From: Paenisporosarcina sp. OV554
GTDB taxonomy: Bacteria > Bacillota > Bacilli > Bacillales_A > Planococcaceae
Reading direction: 5' to 3'
Assembly: GCF_003058165.1 (NCBI RefSeq)
Contig: NZ_QBUC01000016.1
Span: forward strand, 1 to 64,000
DNA: 64,000 bases
A program made the position numbers and the translations under genes. The notes under the pieces were generated by a model. The model saw only the letters and a program-made list of their open reading frames with translations, did not search any database and was not told the DNA's origin. This document shows, in pieces, positions 26,699 to 36,221 of the stretch; position 1 is the stretch's first letter; every line of letters begins with the position of its first letter.

Positions 26699-28171
26699 AT
26701 GACAGAACAGAAGAAACCACCTTATGGCATTATCGCCATTTTATTTACAGGGGCGTTTGTGGCGATATTTACCCAGACTTTATTGAACATCGCATTGCCT
26801 GCCATTATGACAGATTTAAAAATTGAGGCTTCCACTGCACAATGGCTGATTACAGGATATATGCTCGTGAACGGAATATTGATTCCAGCGAGCGCCTATT
26901 TTATCCAACGTTATTCGAACCGATCGATTTTCATCTTAGCAATGTCATTATTTGCACTGGGTACTTTGTTAGCAGGATTAGCTCCGACTTTCAGTGTACT
27001 GCTTGCAGCAAGAATGGTTCAAGCATCTGGTGCCGCCCTTATGATGCCACTTTTGATGAACGTTATCCTTGTAGCATTCCCTGTGGAACGTCGAGGGTCA
27101 GCCATGGGAATATTCGGTCTTGTGATGATCGTTGCGCCAGCAATTGGTCCAACACTTTCTGGCTTTGTTGTTGAACATTATTCATGGAGAGTATTGTTTT
27201 TCATCGTCTTGCCACTTGCTTTGATTCCTCTAGCATTAGGGATTTTTAAATTAAAGAATTTAACATCCCAAAACAAAGAATTGACATTGGATAAAACTTC
27301 TTTGGTCTTTTCAAGTCTTGGTTTTGGAGGGATTCTGTACGGATTTAGTGCGGCTGGACAAAATGGATGGAGTGACCCATATGTGTTGGGGACAATCAGC
27401 ATTGGTGTTGTATCTCTGGTAACATTTATTTTCCGTCAATTTAAATTAAAAGATCCATTACTCGAATTTAGAATTTACAAATATCCGATGTTCGCTTTGT
27501 CATCTGCGATTTCTATCGTCGTGTCAATATCAATGTTTTCTGCGATGATTCTTATGCCAATCTATGTTCAAACGATTAAAGGGATATCACCGATGAATTC
27601 AGGTTTGATAATGCTTCCAGGAGCTTTAGTAATGGGCTTCATGTCACCGGTAACTGGTAAATTGTTCGATAAGTATGGTGCCAAAATTCTTGCGATTATT
27701 GGGATGTCAATTGTGGTTATCTCCACTTATTTCTTCAGTGATTTGAGTTTGGATACCAGCTATCTTCATATCATGTTCCTCTATACAATACGGATGTTAG
27801 GTATTTCAATGGTAATGATGCCAATCATGACAAACGGCTTAAATAGCTTGCCAAAGAAAGTCTATCCGCATGGTACAGCGATGAACAACACGCTTCAGCA
27901 AGTATCAGGTGCCATCGGATCTGCGCTACTAATCACAGTCATGAACACACGAGCTACCTCGGCAGGAAAAGACTTGGCGTTAAGCGGAGCTGACCCAGCC
28001 AGTATCATGAAAAGTTCATTGATGGAAGGAATCAATTACACATTCTTCATTTCCACATTTATTGCAGCTGTGGCATTATTACTAACACTCTTCATTAAAA
28101 AGCCGCAAATACCTGTAACTGAAGTAGAGAAAGACCGCGTCTTTACACAAGAACCCGTTAACGAATCATAA
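26699..28171 (+). CDS. DHA2-family MFS multidrug exporter (14 helices)
   Basis: 490 residues with about 14 hydrophobic segments. Visible family features are RMVQASGAALMMP in the fourth helix region, the antiporter motif C (VMIVAPAIGPTLSGF) and an acidic residue in the first helix region. It resembles LmrB/Bmr3/MdeA-type proton-driven drug exporters. GGAGGA precedes the ATG. The gene is co-transcribed with the TetR gene and ends at a strong terminator. The drug specificity is not visible. Confidence 0.9.
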   Translation: MTEQKKPPYGIIAILFTGAFVAIFTQTLLNIALPAIMTDLKIEASTAQWLITGYMLVNGILIPASAYFIQRYSNRSIFILAMSLFALGTLLAGLAPTFSVLLAARMVQASGAALMMPLLMNVILVAFPVERRGSAMGIFGLVMIVAPAIGPTLSGFVVEHYSWRVLFFIVLPLALIPLALGIFKLKNLTSQNKELTLDKTSLVFSSLGFGGILYGFSAAGQNGWSDPYVLGTISIGVVSLVTFIFRQFKLKDPLLEFRIYKYPMFALSSAISIVVSISMFSAMILMPIYVQTIKGISPMNSGLIMLPGALVMGFMSPVTGKLFDKYGAKILAIIGMSIVVISTYFFSDLSLDTSYLHIMFLYTIRMLGISMVMMPIMTNGLNSLPKKVYPHGTAMNNTLQQVSGAIGSALLITVMNTRATSAGKDLALSGADPASIMKSSLMEGINYTFFISTFIAAVALLLTLFIKKPQIPVTEVEKDRVFTQEPVNES

Positions 28172-28175
28172 TACG

Positions 28176-28212
28176 AAAAGGCTGGACCGAATTTCGGTTC
28201 AGCCTTTTTTTA
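28176..28212 (+). terminator. Rho-independent terminator of the TetR-DHA2 operon
   Basis: AAAAGGCTGGACCGAA pairs with TTCGGTTCAGCCTTTT (one mismatch-type wobble), followed by a T run, a few bases past the stop. Confidence 0.9.
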
Positions 28213-28336
28213 TGAACTCCTAATATGAAGTTACTATAGAGATTTTAAATAAAGAAAGGAGGTGGTCAAAAACCATTCTACAATCAGTGTTGTATTTGAT
28301 GAAAAGTTATTATTTATCGGTAGTATATTTGTCGAT

Positions 28337-28516
28337 TTATTGTTCGATTAGGTTTGCTAATGCAACCTCTTGTTCATTCTCTGGTTCATCAAGAGAATAA
28401 ATTCTAGCTGTTCCTTTATTTTCATCCACATGTTGAATGTATATTGGAGTTCCGTTATATAGTACATCTGCTAAAACTGGTGATGTTGCAATTTCTTGTG
28501 CCCTTTGTAAATTCAT
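28337..28516 (-). CDS. sspH: Small acid-soluble spore protein, H type
   Basis: A 59-aa protein. It begins MNLQRAQEIATSP and contains YNGTPIYIQHVDE and RIYSLDEPENEQ, which is the H-type SASP pattern known from Bacillus subtilis SspH in both sequence and length. Such proteins are made in the forespore under SigG and are minor DNA- or core-associated spore components. AGGAGG lies nine bases before the ATG. It is a single gene convergent with the exporter operon and is the best evidence that the host forms endospores. Confidence 0.93.
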   Translation of the reverse strand: MNLQRAQEIATSPVLADVLYNGTPIYIQHVDENKGTARIYSLDEPENEQEVALANLIEQ

Positions 28517-28960
28517 TATAAAATCCTCCTTTTAATTCGTAAGGGTAATATTCACTTTTTATTCATTAATTATTCTTATTCGCTTCGATATAATTAATTC
28601 TTACAGCTATAAAATTGAGAAAAAGGTAAAGAAAACAATGTTATCCTTGAGGAGAAGAAGCATAAAATAAAAGGAATTCAGTAAACTTGAATGAAAATGA
28701 GGGTAACCAAAATGATGGTTACCCTCAAAAATTTAAGTTTCTGGTACAAATGTTTTGCAATCGTTTCTTCACTATGGGATCCATTTTTGCACTTATGACT
28801 GACTACATAAATAAGCTCTCCATTACATATCAAGTATGTCATGAGAAAAATGTACTTCTCATGAAGATGGTTCATCACGGATAAATTAATAAAACTATTT
28901 AATTCCATCCGTGTATATTTTGTTCACGTAACACTTGGAAAGTGGATTATTTTAGTAACC
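28517..28960. other. Intergenic region with a hairpin and doubtful frames
   Basis: About 440 bases between sspH and the zinc-ribbon gene. A perfect hairpin (GAGGGTAACC, 28699-28708, with GGTTACCCTC, 28717-28726) is present. A minus-strand frame at 28678-28908 (with LICNGELIYVVSHKCKNG) runs through this hairpin and lacks a ribosome site, so I do not call it a gene; it could be a worn remnant. SigG-type promoter elements for sspH should lie near 28530-28560. Confidence 0.45.
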
Positions 28961-29128
28961 TTAGTAATGGAAGACATTTACCTTATTACACTTTAAACAT
29001 TTTTCATGAGATAGGTTCATTAGAAAATGATGATCACAGTTTTTTTGGTTCTCTTTTAAACGATTTTCCAAAAAAGAAAGATGAATTTTCATTTGATTAA
29101 TTTCTTCTTCAATTTCTTGAATCTTCAT
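28961..29128 (-). CDS. Small coiled-coil/zinc-ribbon protein
   Basis: 55 residues. The first 28 form an acidic/amphipathic helix (EEEINQMKIHLSFLENRL); the rest carries a probable zinc site, C30-x-H-H and a C-L-K-C knuckle. GGAGGA lies six bases before the ATG at 29128, which decides this start. A longer frame would begin inside thiC. It is 19 bases downstream of thiC on the same strand and probably shares its transcript. Function unknown. Confidence 0.7.
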   Translation of the reverse strand: MKIQEIEEEINQMKIHLSFLENRLKENQKNCDHHFLMNLSHEKCLKCNKVNVFHY

Positions 29129-29147
29129 CATCTGTCCTCCATGTAAG

Positions 29148-30992
<1,845 letters not shown>

Positions 30993-31011
30993 TTATTAGA
31001 ATACATGAAAA

Positions 31012-31046
31012 GCCGGAATCCAACAAAAGATGTTGGACCCGGCTTA
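31012..31046 (-). terminator. Riboswitch-controlled terminator before thiC
   Basis: On the minus strand AAGCCGGGTCCAACA pairs with TGTTGGATTCCGGCTT and is followed by TTTC. It lies between the TPP aptamer and the thiC ribosome site, as expected for the expression platform. Confidence 0.85.
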
Positions 31047-31079
31047 TATGTATGCAGAAGTATTGTTGTAGAATCGCGC

Positions 31080-31176
31080 TAACTTCCCCACGCTGGTATG
31101 AGCCAGATCAGGTCCCAAGAGTCAAGAAGCTTCAACGTGCTTCTCTCTCAGCCCAACTTATTGGACTCCCCTAGTT
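31080..31176 (-). promoter_or_regulatory. TPP (THI-box) riboswitch
   Basis: On the minus strand the conserved elements appear in order: GGGGAGTCC, GGGCTGAGAG, then GACCTGATCTGG, TACCAGCG and GGGGAAG. This is the thiamine pyrophosphate aptamer; ligand binding should favour the terminator at 31012-31046 and stop thiC transcription. Confidence 0.95.
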
Positions 31177-31355
31177 ATATTCTATTCTATTCGGTTCATA
31201 TTCCATTATATAGTAATCTCAGCTAAATTGAAACAGCGACGCTTCGATGCAGAAGTGAAGCTACCGATGGACAATAAAGGAGGCCATCGTTGAATTCGTT
31301 ATACAGGGATGCTCTGTTAACATCTCAAAGAAAATTGGTTTGCTAATTTACCTGC

Positions 31356-31397
31356 ACACAACATGGGTTTTTTTTATGTAAAAACCCATGTTGTGTC
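31356..31397 (-). terminator. Terminator of the 172-aa membrane protein gene
   Basis: ACACAACATGGGTTTTT pairs with AAAAACCCATGTTGTGT, four bases past the stop codon at 31401; the stem is flanked by A/T tracts. Confidence 0.85.
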
Positions 31398-31400
31398 AAC

Positions 31401-31919
31401 TTAGGCTATTGTCGATTGGCTATTCTTCCGTTTTCCCCAAGGTTTAAAAACAGAAATAACGATCATTGATGCTAAAGATAAGATTTGTAGAATAACCCCA
31501 CCGAACAATTGGTAGTTATTGATGATAAATGATTGGTTTTGAAAAGACTCAATTCCTTCTAAAGAAACCATTGTAAATGCATGCAATGTCCAATAATAAA
31601 TCCCAACGATACCAATACCTACTGATAAAAGTGTTAGGACTTCTTTAGAAATAATCCATTTAAACTTGAAAAATCCCCATTTCGTAAGAAGTGATAATAA
31701 AATTCCAGTCACCACAGATCCTATAATTGAAGCTCTACCAGATGTTTGGGCTAATAAATGCATGATTGTATAAGAGGACAAAACTACATTTTCATCCGTT
31801 GTAAAGGATACAGCAATACTTAAAATTAAGAATATGACAGTGTTTCCAAACCAGATAGCAATAAATATCAAGTGCAAAATTAATAACCATTTTCTTTGAG
31901 TAATAGTCAGTGTTGGCAT
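31401..31919 (-). CDS. Four-helix membrane protein (DUF2269-like)
   Basis: 172 residues with four hydrophobic segments. The start, ITQRKWLLILHLIFIAIWFG, with histidine in the first helix, resembles small DUF2269/heme-binding-like membrane proteins. RBS AGGGAG precedes the ATG. It is monocistronic and bounded by terminators. Function unknown; the DUF assignment is by general look only. Confidence 0.6.
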   Translation of the reverse strand: MPTLTITQRKWLLILHLIFIAIWFGNTVIFLILSIAVSFTTDENVVLSSYTIMHLLAQTSGRASIIGSVVTGILLSLLTKWGFFKFKWIISKEVLTLLSVGIGIVGIYYWTLHAFTMVSLEGIESFQNQSFIINNYQLFGGVILQILSLASMIVISVFKPWGKRKNSQSTIA

Positions 31920-32008
31920 TATGAACTCCCTAGCAGTAAAATAACATTATTTTCCTTGCATCTTAATTAATTATACAATTTTCTTATTTAAATAACCTAA
32001 TTGAATAG

Positions 32009-32050
32009 AAAAGGCCGACCGTGAGTTCATTGAACTTACGATCGGCCTTT
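32009..32050. terminator. Bidirectional terminator
   Basis: AAAAGGCCGACCGTGAGTTC pairs with GAACTTACGATCGGCCTTT around a two-base loop. It closes the 32058-32624 gene on the minus strand. Confidence 0.87.
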
Positions 32051-32057
32051 CTCACAT

Positions 32058-32624
32058 TTATTCCAAAGCTAAAATTCTCCTAATTTTCCGAAGCAAAAAT
32101 AATCCAAAGCCTATCCATAACCAGCTATAGAAAAGTGAAAATCCAAAAATAATCAGTAAAGTCGTTAAGTTAAATGAAGAAGAGACAGCGGGGCCAAAAA
32201 CAGGGAAGCCGAACCCATACAATGGAATGCAAATGCCAATAAACAACAGTAAACCATTCACGAATAGTATTCCTAGAAGTCGATTTAATGCGAGGAATGT
32301 CCATCCAAGGCTTATTCCGAGCAACCCCGTGGTAAAGGGGAAAATCACTAACTCGCTTGGTTGAATTATCAATAATAAACAAATTGTTAAAAAGTAGATC
32401 AACATGCTAGAACGAAATGAGATTAGTGCACCTAACATAATCGGTACGGTAGCAAGTGGGCTGAAGGCATAGCCAATTCCCGGCAACAGCCCCCCTGCAG
32501 ATTGCAATATGGCTGCAAGTGCAGCCATCAATGCTGTAAACATTAATTTTTTTGTAAGTGACCAACTCTCGAAATTCTGGTGAATGTCCTTTGGATATGA
32601 CGGGATAGATTTATTAAAGTACAC
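32058..32624 (-). CDS. Membrane protein resembling an ECF transporter S component
   Basis: 188 residues with about five to six hydrophobic segments. LTKKLMFTALMAALAAILQS is the typical first helix of ECF-type substrate-binding (S) subunits. The rest, GLLPGIGYAFSPLATVPIML and the LGWTFLALNRLL helix, also fits. Such proteins bind a vitamin or metal and need an EcfAAT module encoded elsewhere. GTG start with AAGGAG seven bases upstream. The ligand is unknown; thiC lies 1.1 kb away on the same strand, but no riboswitch precedes this gene. Confidence 0.6.
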   Translation of the reverse strand: MYFNKSIPSYPKDIHQNFESWSLTKKLMFTALMAALAAILQSAGGLLPGIGYAFSPLATVPIMLGALISFRSSMLIYFLTICLLLIIQPSELVIFPFTTGLLGISLGWTFLALNRLLGILFVNGLLLFIGICIPLYGFGFPVFGPAVSSSFNLTTLLIIFGFSLFYSWLWIGFGLFLLRKIRRILALE

Positions 32625-32783
32625 ATTCTCTCTCCTTATAGATCAAAATTTCACCGAATTCCATCACTCTGTTTAGTTCCAGATTTCACAAAGTCTTTTT
32701 ATATACTATAGAAAAGAATGAAATGAGTGCCGGAATGCCCAATGGTTGAATAAATTGATAGAGAAAATGAAGAGAGGGGTAAG

Positions 32784-34088
32784 TTGTCAATGCCTGAACG
32801 GAAACTAGATCCGAGTGACATCCTGTTGCCACCTGGTTATGACATTGAAGTGTTTGCGGATGGTTTAACCACACCCATAAACATAACCTTTACAAGCAAA
32901 GGCGAAATGCTTGTTGCCGATTCCGGTATCACAGATGGGAACGGAAAAGTGTTAAAACTTACAGAACAAGGTTTTATCGTAATAGGTGATGGGTTCAATC
33001 CTCCTCTAACCGGGATTACTGAATATCAAGGCAACATTTATGTTGCGCATCGAGGGTACGTCACGATTATTCAACCTGACGGCACAAAGATGGATATTAT
33101 AGATGGGCTCCCAAGTATCGGTGATCATCATAACAATCGAGTGGTATTTGGTCCCGATGGAAAAATGTATTTTGGGCAAGGAACTGCGACCAATAGTGGG
33201 GTTGTTGGAAAGGACAACGGCTGGGTAAAAGAACATCCATTCTTTCATGATTACCCGGGTTCAAGGGTGACTTTAAATGGCTCTAACTTTCAAACATCAG
33301 GACTTTTAGAGGCATTTCCAGACCGTGTTGTGACAACTGGCGCTTTTGTTCCTTTTGGGGTTGAAACCTATCCCGGGGAAACAGTGGATGGAATCATTCG
33401 TGCTAGCGGAAGTATATTACGTGCCAATCCAGATGGCTCTGAGCTTGAGTTGGTGGCATGGGGTCTAAGGAATCCTTTCAGATTGCGGTTCGATCGATTC
33501 AACCGATTGTTTGCGTCCAATCATGGGATGGATGTTCGCGGAAGTCGTCCAGTGGCCAACTCCCCGGATGAATTTCAGTGGATTCGTCCTGGATTCTGGT
33601 ATGGATTTCCGGATTTTACCGGAGGGTTGCCGGTCACAATGCCACAATTTAGACCTGAAGGAAAACCTCAACCTGCTTTCGTATTAGCAGAACATCCTAT
33701 GCAACCACCAATGCCTGTGGCTTCATTCCCTTCTCACTCCGCAACAATGGGGTTCGATTTTAATGAGAATCCTGAATTTGGTCCAGTAGGGGATGTTTTT
33801 ATCGCGGAGTTTGGAGCCGAAGATCCTGAGACAACAGGAGGGATACCACTTCCCTATGTGGGCCATCGCGTTTCCCGTATTGACATGCAAACAGGGCAGA
33901 TTCATGTATTTGCAATAAATCGAACAGGTCTGGCAGCATCGGATACAAATGGAGGCGGATTAGAACGGCCCATTGATGCGGTTTTCGGTGTTGATGGCGC
34001 ACTGTATGTCTCTGACTTTGGCTTATTTAAGGAGGAATCAGCCGTTCCTGGAACAGGCGTTATTTGGAAAATAACAAAGACATCTTAA
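32784..34088 (+). CDS. PQQ-dependent sugar dehydrogenase-type beta-propeller protein
   Basis: 434 residues in the soluble glucose/sorbosone dehydrogenase fold. NHNV-type blade motifs appear as HHNNRVVFGPDGKMYFGQGT, AWGLRNPFRLRFDRFNRLFA and HGMDVRGSRPVAN. The GLRNPF segment is a hallmark of this family. It would oxidise a sugar or aldehyde, but no signal peptide and no PQQ synthesis genes are visible, so the cofactor is uncertain. The start is TTG 32784 or ATG 32790 after GAGAGGGG. A terminator follows. Confidence 0.8.
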   Translation: MSMPERKLDPSDILLPPGYDIEVFADGLTTPINITFTSKGEMLVADSGITDGNGKVLKLTEQGFIVIGDGFNPPLTGITEYQGNIYVAHRGYVTIIQPDGTKMDIIDGLPSIGDHHNNRVVFGPDGKMYFGQGTATNSGVVGKDNGWVKEHPFFHDYPGSRVTLNGSNFQTSGLLEAFPDRVVTTGAFVPFGVETYPGETVDGIIRASGSILRANPDGSELELVAWGLRNPFRLRFDRFNRLFASNHGMDVRGSRPVANSPDEFQWIRPGFWYGFPDFTGGLPVTMPQFRPEGKPQPAFVLAEHPMQPPMPVASFPSHSATMGFDFNENPEFGPVGDVFIAEFGAEDPETTGGIPLPYVGHRVSRIDMQTGQIHVFAINRTGLAASDTNGGGLERPIDAVFGVDGALYVSDFGLFKEESAVPGTGVIWKITKTS

Positions 34089-34129
34089 CTCAGGGTGTCA
34101 CTACAGAGAATGCCATCAAGATATAACAA

Positions 34130-34167
34130 ATCCCCCAACAAACTCAATATTTGCTGGGGGATTATTA
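34130..34167 (+). terminator. Terminator of the sugar dehydrogenase gene
   Basis: AATCCCCCAACAAA pairs with TTTGCTGGGGGATT, then TATTATG. An almost identical hairpin stands at 35910-35944. Confidence 0.82.
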
Positions 34168-34309
34168 TGTTTGTTATTAGCTGTTCTTATAGCTCTCTCA
34201 ACATCTTTAAATCATTTACCAAACAAATAAAGCTAAAAGATAATCAACTGAATTAGAACTAGAATAGATGACCATAATAGCCCTATATAAGAATGTAAAG
34301 GATGATATC

Positions 34310-34822
34310 ATGATTTATATTTATAATGACTATGGTGGAACACATACCACCGCTCTGGCTGCCGCCTATCATTTAAAAGAAATTACCCAATCAGAACGAA
34401 AACTAACTACTGAAGAAATATTAAATGTTAACTATTTTAACAAATTATCTAAAGATGATTTTGGGAAACTCATTTTTCACGGGGTAGATGAAAATGGGGA
34501 TTCTGTATATACGATAGGACGGAAATCCAACAAACTTGTCGTTCCAGCATTATCAAACTTAACTTTATTACTCCAAAGCAAACATCAATTTCATGAAAAA
34601 ATCATATTCTCAAATACCTCACCAACTGTACCAATCCTTATGTCGATTGGCGGTTTTTTCTCAAGAGGATTAAAAATTGATTTTATAGGTGTACCCTTAT
34701 TAGTTTTAGGTGCTAAACAATGCTGTGATAATATTTTTCGATTGGTTGAAAATACGAAACAAATTGGGAATTCCTCAAATGAGGAAACAGTGATTATTTT
34801 AGAAAATGAAATATATAAATAA
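34310..34822 (+). CDS. DUF3189 family protein
   Basis: 170 residues. It begins MIYIYNDYGGTHTTALAAAY, the characteristic opening of DUF3189 proteins, which occur in Bacillales and Clostridia spore-formers. KIIFSNTSPTVPILMSIGG and LKIDFIGVPLLVLGAKQCC follow. The ATG at 34310 lies eight bases after AAAGGA; an in-frame ATG at 34268 lacks a site. The family has no established function. It is monocistronic with its own terminator. Confidence 0.8.
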   Translation: MIYIYNDYGGTHTTALAAAYHLKEITQSERKLTTEEILNVNYFNKLSKDDFGKLIFHGVDENGDSVYTIGRKSNKLVVPALSNLTLLLQSKHQFHEKIIFSNTSPTVPILMSIGGFFSRGLKIDFIGVPLLVLGAKQCCDNIFRLVENTKQIGNSSNEETVIILENEIYK

Positions 34823-34879
34823 TAATAGTTAATGATCTGAAACATGATGCGACATAAATAGTATTAATCAATATTAAAA

Positions 34880-34926
34880 ATAGAGGCAAAACGGGCATAT
34901 AAAAGTGGCCGGTTTTGCTTCTATTA
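34880..34926 (+). terminator. Terminator after the DUF3189 gene
   Basis: AATAGAGGCAAAAC pairs with GTTTTGCTTCTATT (one bulge) with an inner GGCC/GGGC extension; about 60 bases past the stop. Confidence 0.75.
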
Positions 34927-35195
34927 ATTTGACCATTCGCTTGTCATTAAAAGTTGTAAATCAAAATATTTATCATTCAAGAATCCCCTATATCCAGTTA
35001 ATCTACTAAAAGAAAAGTGTAAGCTATTACTTCATGAAGGATTTAATTATTAGAATTATTGAAATATTACAAGCTTTACAAAAAGATTAATGCAGGGCAT
35101 CAATTTGATAACATTATTAATATGTACAAAATGCGACATCTTTTTACAAGACCTTTGGTATAAGATGAGCTTTGTGCAATACTATTAACTGAAAA
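34927..35195. other. Intergenic region before the Spo0E gene
   Basis: Very AT-rich, no supportable gene. It must hold the promoter of the 35212-35385 gene. Confidence 0.5.
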
Positions 35196-35211
35196 AGAGG
35201 AATGATTAAAA

Positions 35212-35385
35212 ATGAAAAGCAAGTTCTTATTAGGGCAAATTATATTAAAAAAGAAAGTTATGTACCATAGAGCAAAACATTTTGGTTATACGCATTCTAG
35301 TGTTATATCATGTAGTCAAGAACTTGATATATTACTTAATCAATACCATGAAATTCAAGGATCTTTTAGACATACGACCATATGA
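35212..35385 (+). CDS. Spo0E-family aspartyl-phosphate phosphatase (small)
   Basis: 57 residues. The central pattern, histidine-containing helix, turn THSSVIS, then CSQELDILLNQYHEI, matches the two-helix Spo0E/YnzD family, in which the SQELD motif holds the acidic residues that attack phospho-Spo0A. Such proteins delay sporulation by dephosphorylating Spo0A. AGAGGA precedes the ATG by ten bases. The basic C-terminal tail after the motif is short. It is a single gene. Confidence 0.8.
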   Translation: MKSKFLLGQIILKKKVMYHRAKHFGYTHSSVISCSQELDILLNQYHEIQGSFRHTTI

Positions 35386-35464
35386 CTTTCACAGGACATG
35401 ATAAAGTTCACTAATATAATTACAAACAAGAGCAGGGGAAAGAGAGACAAGCTTCCTTCTGAAC

Positions 35465-35500
35465 AAAAAAAGAGTCGTTCGAATTCGAACGACTCTTTTT
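35465..35500. terminator. Bidirectional terminator between Spo0E and GlsB genes
   Basis: AAAGAGTCGTTCGAA and TTCGAACGACTCTTT form a perfect stem with A and T runs on its sides; it serves the convergent genes on both strands. Confidence 0.9.
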
Positions 35501-35508
35501 ATTAATTA

Positions 35509-35754
35509 TTATTTACGAAGTGCTTTCATAATAAAGCTAACGATGAAGATTAAAATAATTGCACCGATTAAAGCTGGAATGATTTGAATGCCGGCAACTG
35601 CTGGTCCGAAACTGAATAACATTCCGCCGATCCAAGCACCAATAATACCAGCAATAATGTTACCAATAATTCCGCCTGGCACGTCTTTACCTAAAATAAG
35701 TCCAGCTAACCATCCAATAATACCACCGATAATAAGATATAATATAAATTCCAT
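35509..35754 (-). CDS. GlsB/YeaQ/YmgE family stress-response membrane protein
   Basis: 81 residues, Gly/Ile-rich with three membrane segments. IGGIIGWLAGLILGKDVPGG and IGNIIAGIIGAWIGGMLF are typical of the transglycosylase-associated (YeaQ/GlsB) family. Such proteins are induced by general or envelope stress; the molecular role is unclear. It is monocistronic. Confidence 0.9.
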   Translation of the reverse strand: MEFILYLIIGGIIGWLAGLILGKDVPGGIIGNIIAGIIGAWIGGMLFSFGPAVAGIQIIPALIGAIILIFIVSFIMKALRK

Positions 35755-36141
35755 TATGTCATCTCCTGTTCAAAAAATATTTTTTCTTGCTTACTTAATA
35801 GATAGCCTAATTTGATAATGTTCAAACCACTATAAAAAAATACTTTAAAAGTGGTGGATATCAGTTATAAAAAATGTGGACAGTTACAAAACAATATTTA
35901 TAAAACAAATCCCCCAACAAACTCTGTTTGCTAGGGGATTTTTATGCTTGTTACTAGCTAAATGACACACTATTCGGTGGAGCAAAGCAACTGCAATAAT
36001 CTGAGAAATTACTATAATAATTGCTTCCTTTAGCTCTAGGTGCGTCGATGGAAGGTGCTAAATTACCCTGTTTCAAGTATAAGGATAGGTACTTAAGCAT
36101 GTTGACTAATGCTATTGTAATCATTTACCATTACCAATGTA
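35755..36141. other. Intergenic region upstream of the siderophore operon
   Basis: About 390 bases with no gene. It contains an orphan terminator-like hairpin (35910-35944) and a possible promoter (TTGACT at 36101). Nothing else is recognisable. Confidence 0.5.
35910..35944 (+). terminator. Orphan terminator, near copy of the one at 34130-34167
   Basis: AAATCCCCCAACAAAC pairs with GTTTGCTAGGGGATTT, then TTATG. There is no plus-strand gene directly upstream, only the oppositely oriented GlsB gene, so it probably protects the siderophore promoter from read-through or is left over from a lost gene. Confidence 0.65.
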
Positions 36142-36166
36142 ATTGATAACGATTATCATTATCAAT
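36142..36166 (+). promoter_or_regulatory. Fur box upstream of the siderophore operon
   Basis: ATTGATAACGATTATCATTA with its continuation to 36166 contains TGATAACGATTATCA, a near-perfect 7-1-7 site, overlapped by a second half-site set (GATTATCATTATC). It lies about 60-80 bases before the first synthetase gene, which predicts iron repression. Confidence 0.88.
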
Positions 36167-36221
36167 ATCGTTTTATGGACTCATTAATAAAATTCAAGGA
36201 TAGCGGAAAGTGAGAGTTGAA

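Noticed and set aside
28255-28270. Perfect ribosome-site-like AAAGGAGGTGGTC on the plus strand
   Set aside because: No ATG, GTG or TTG at usable distance starts a plausible protein, and the following DNA is sspH on the other strand.
28678-28908. 76-codon minus-strand frame, and a plus-strand frame opposite it
   Set aside because: Neither has a ribosome site; both run through a perfect hairpin. A worn remnant is possible but not supportable.
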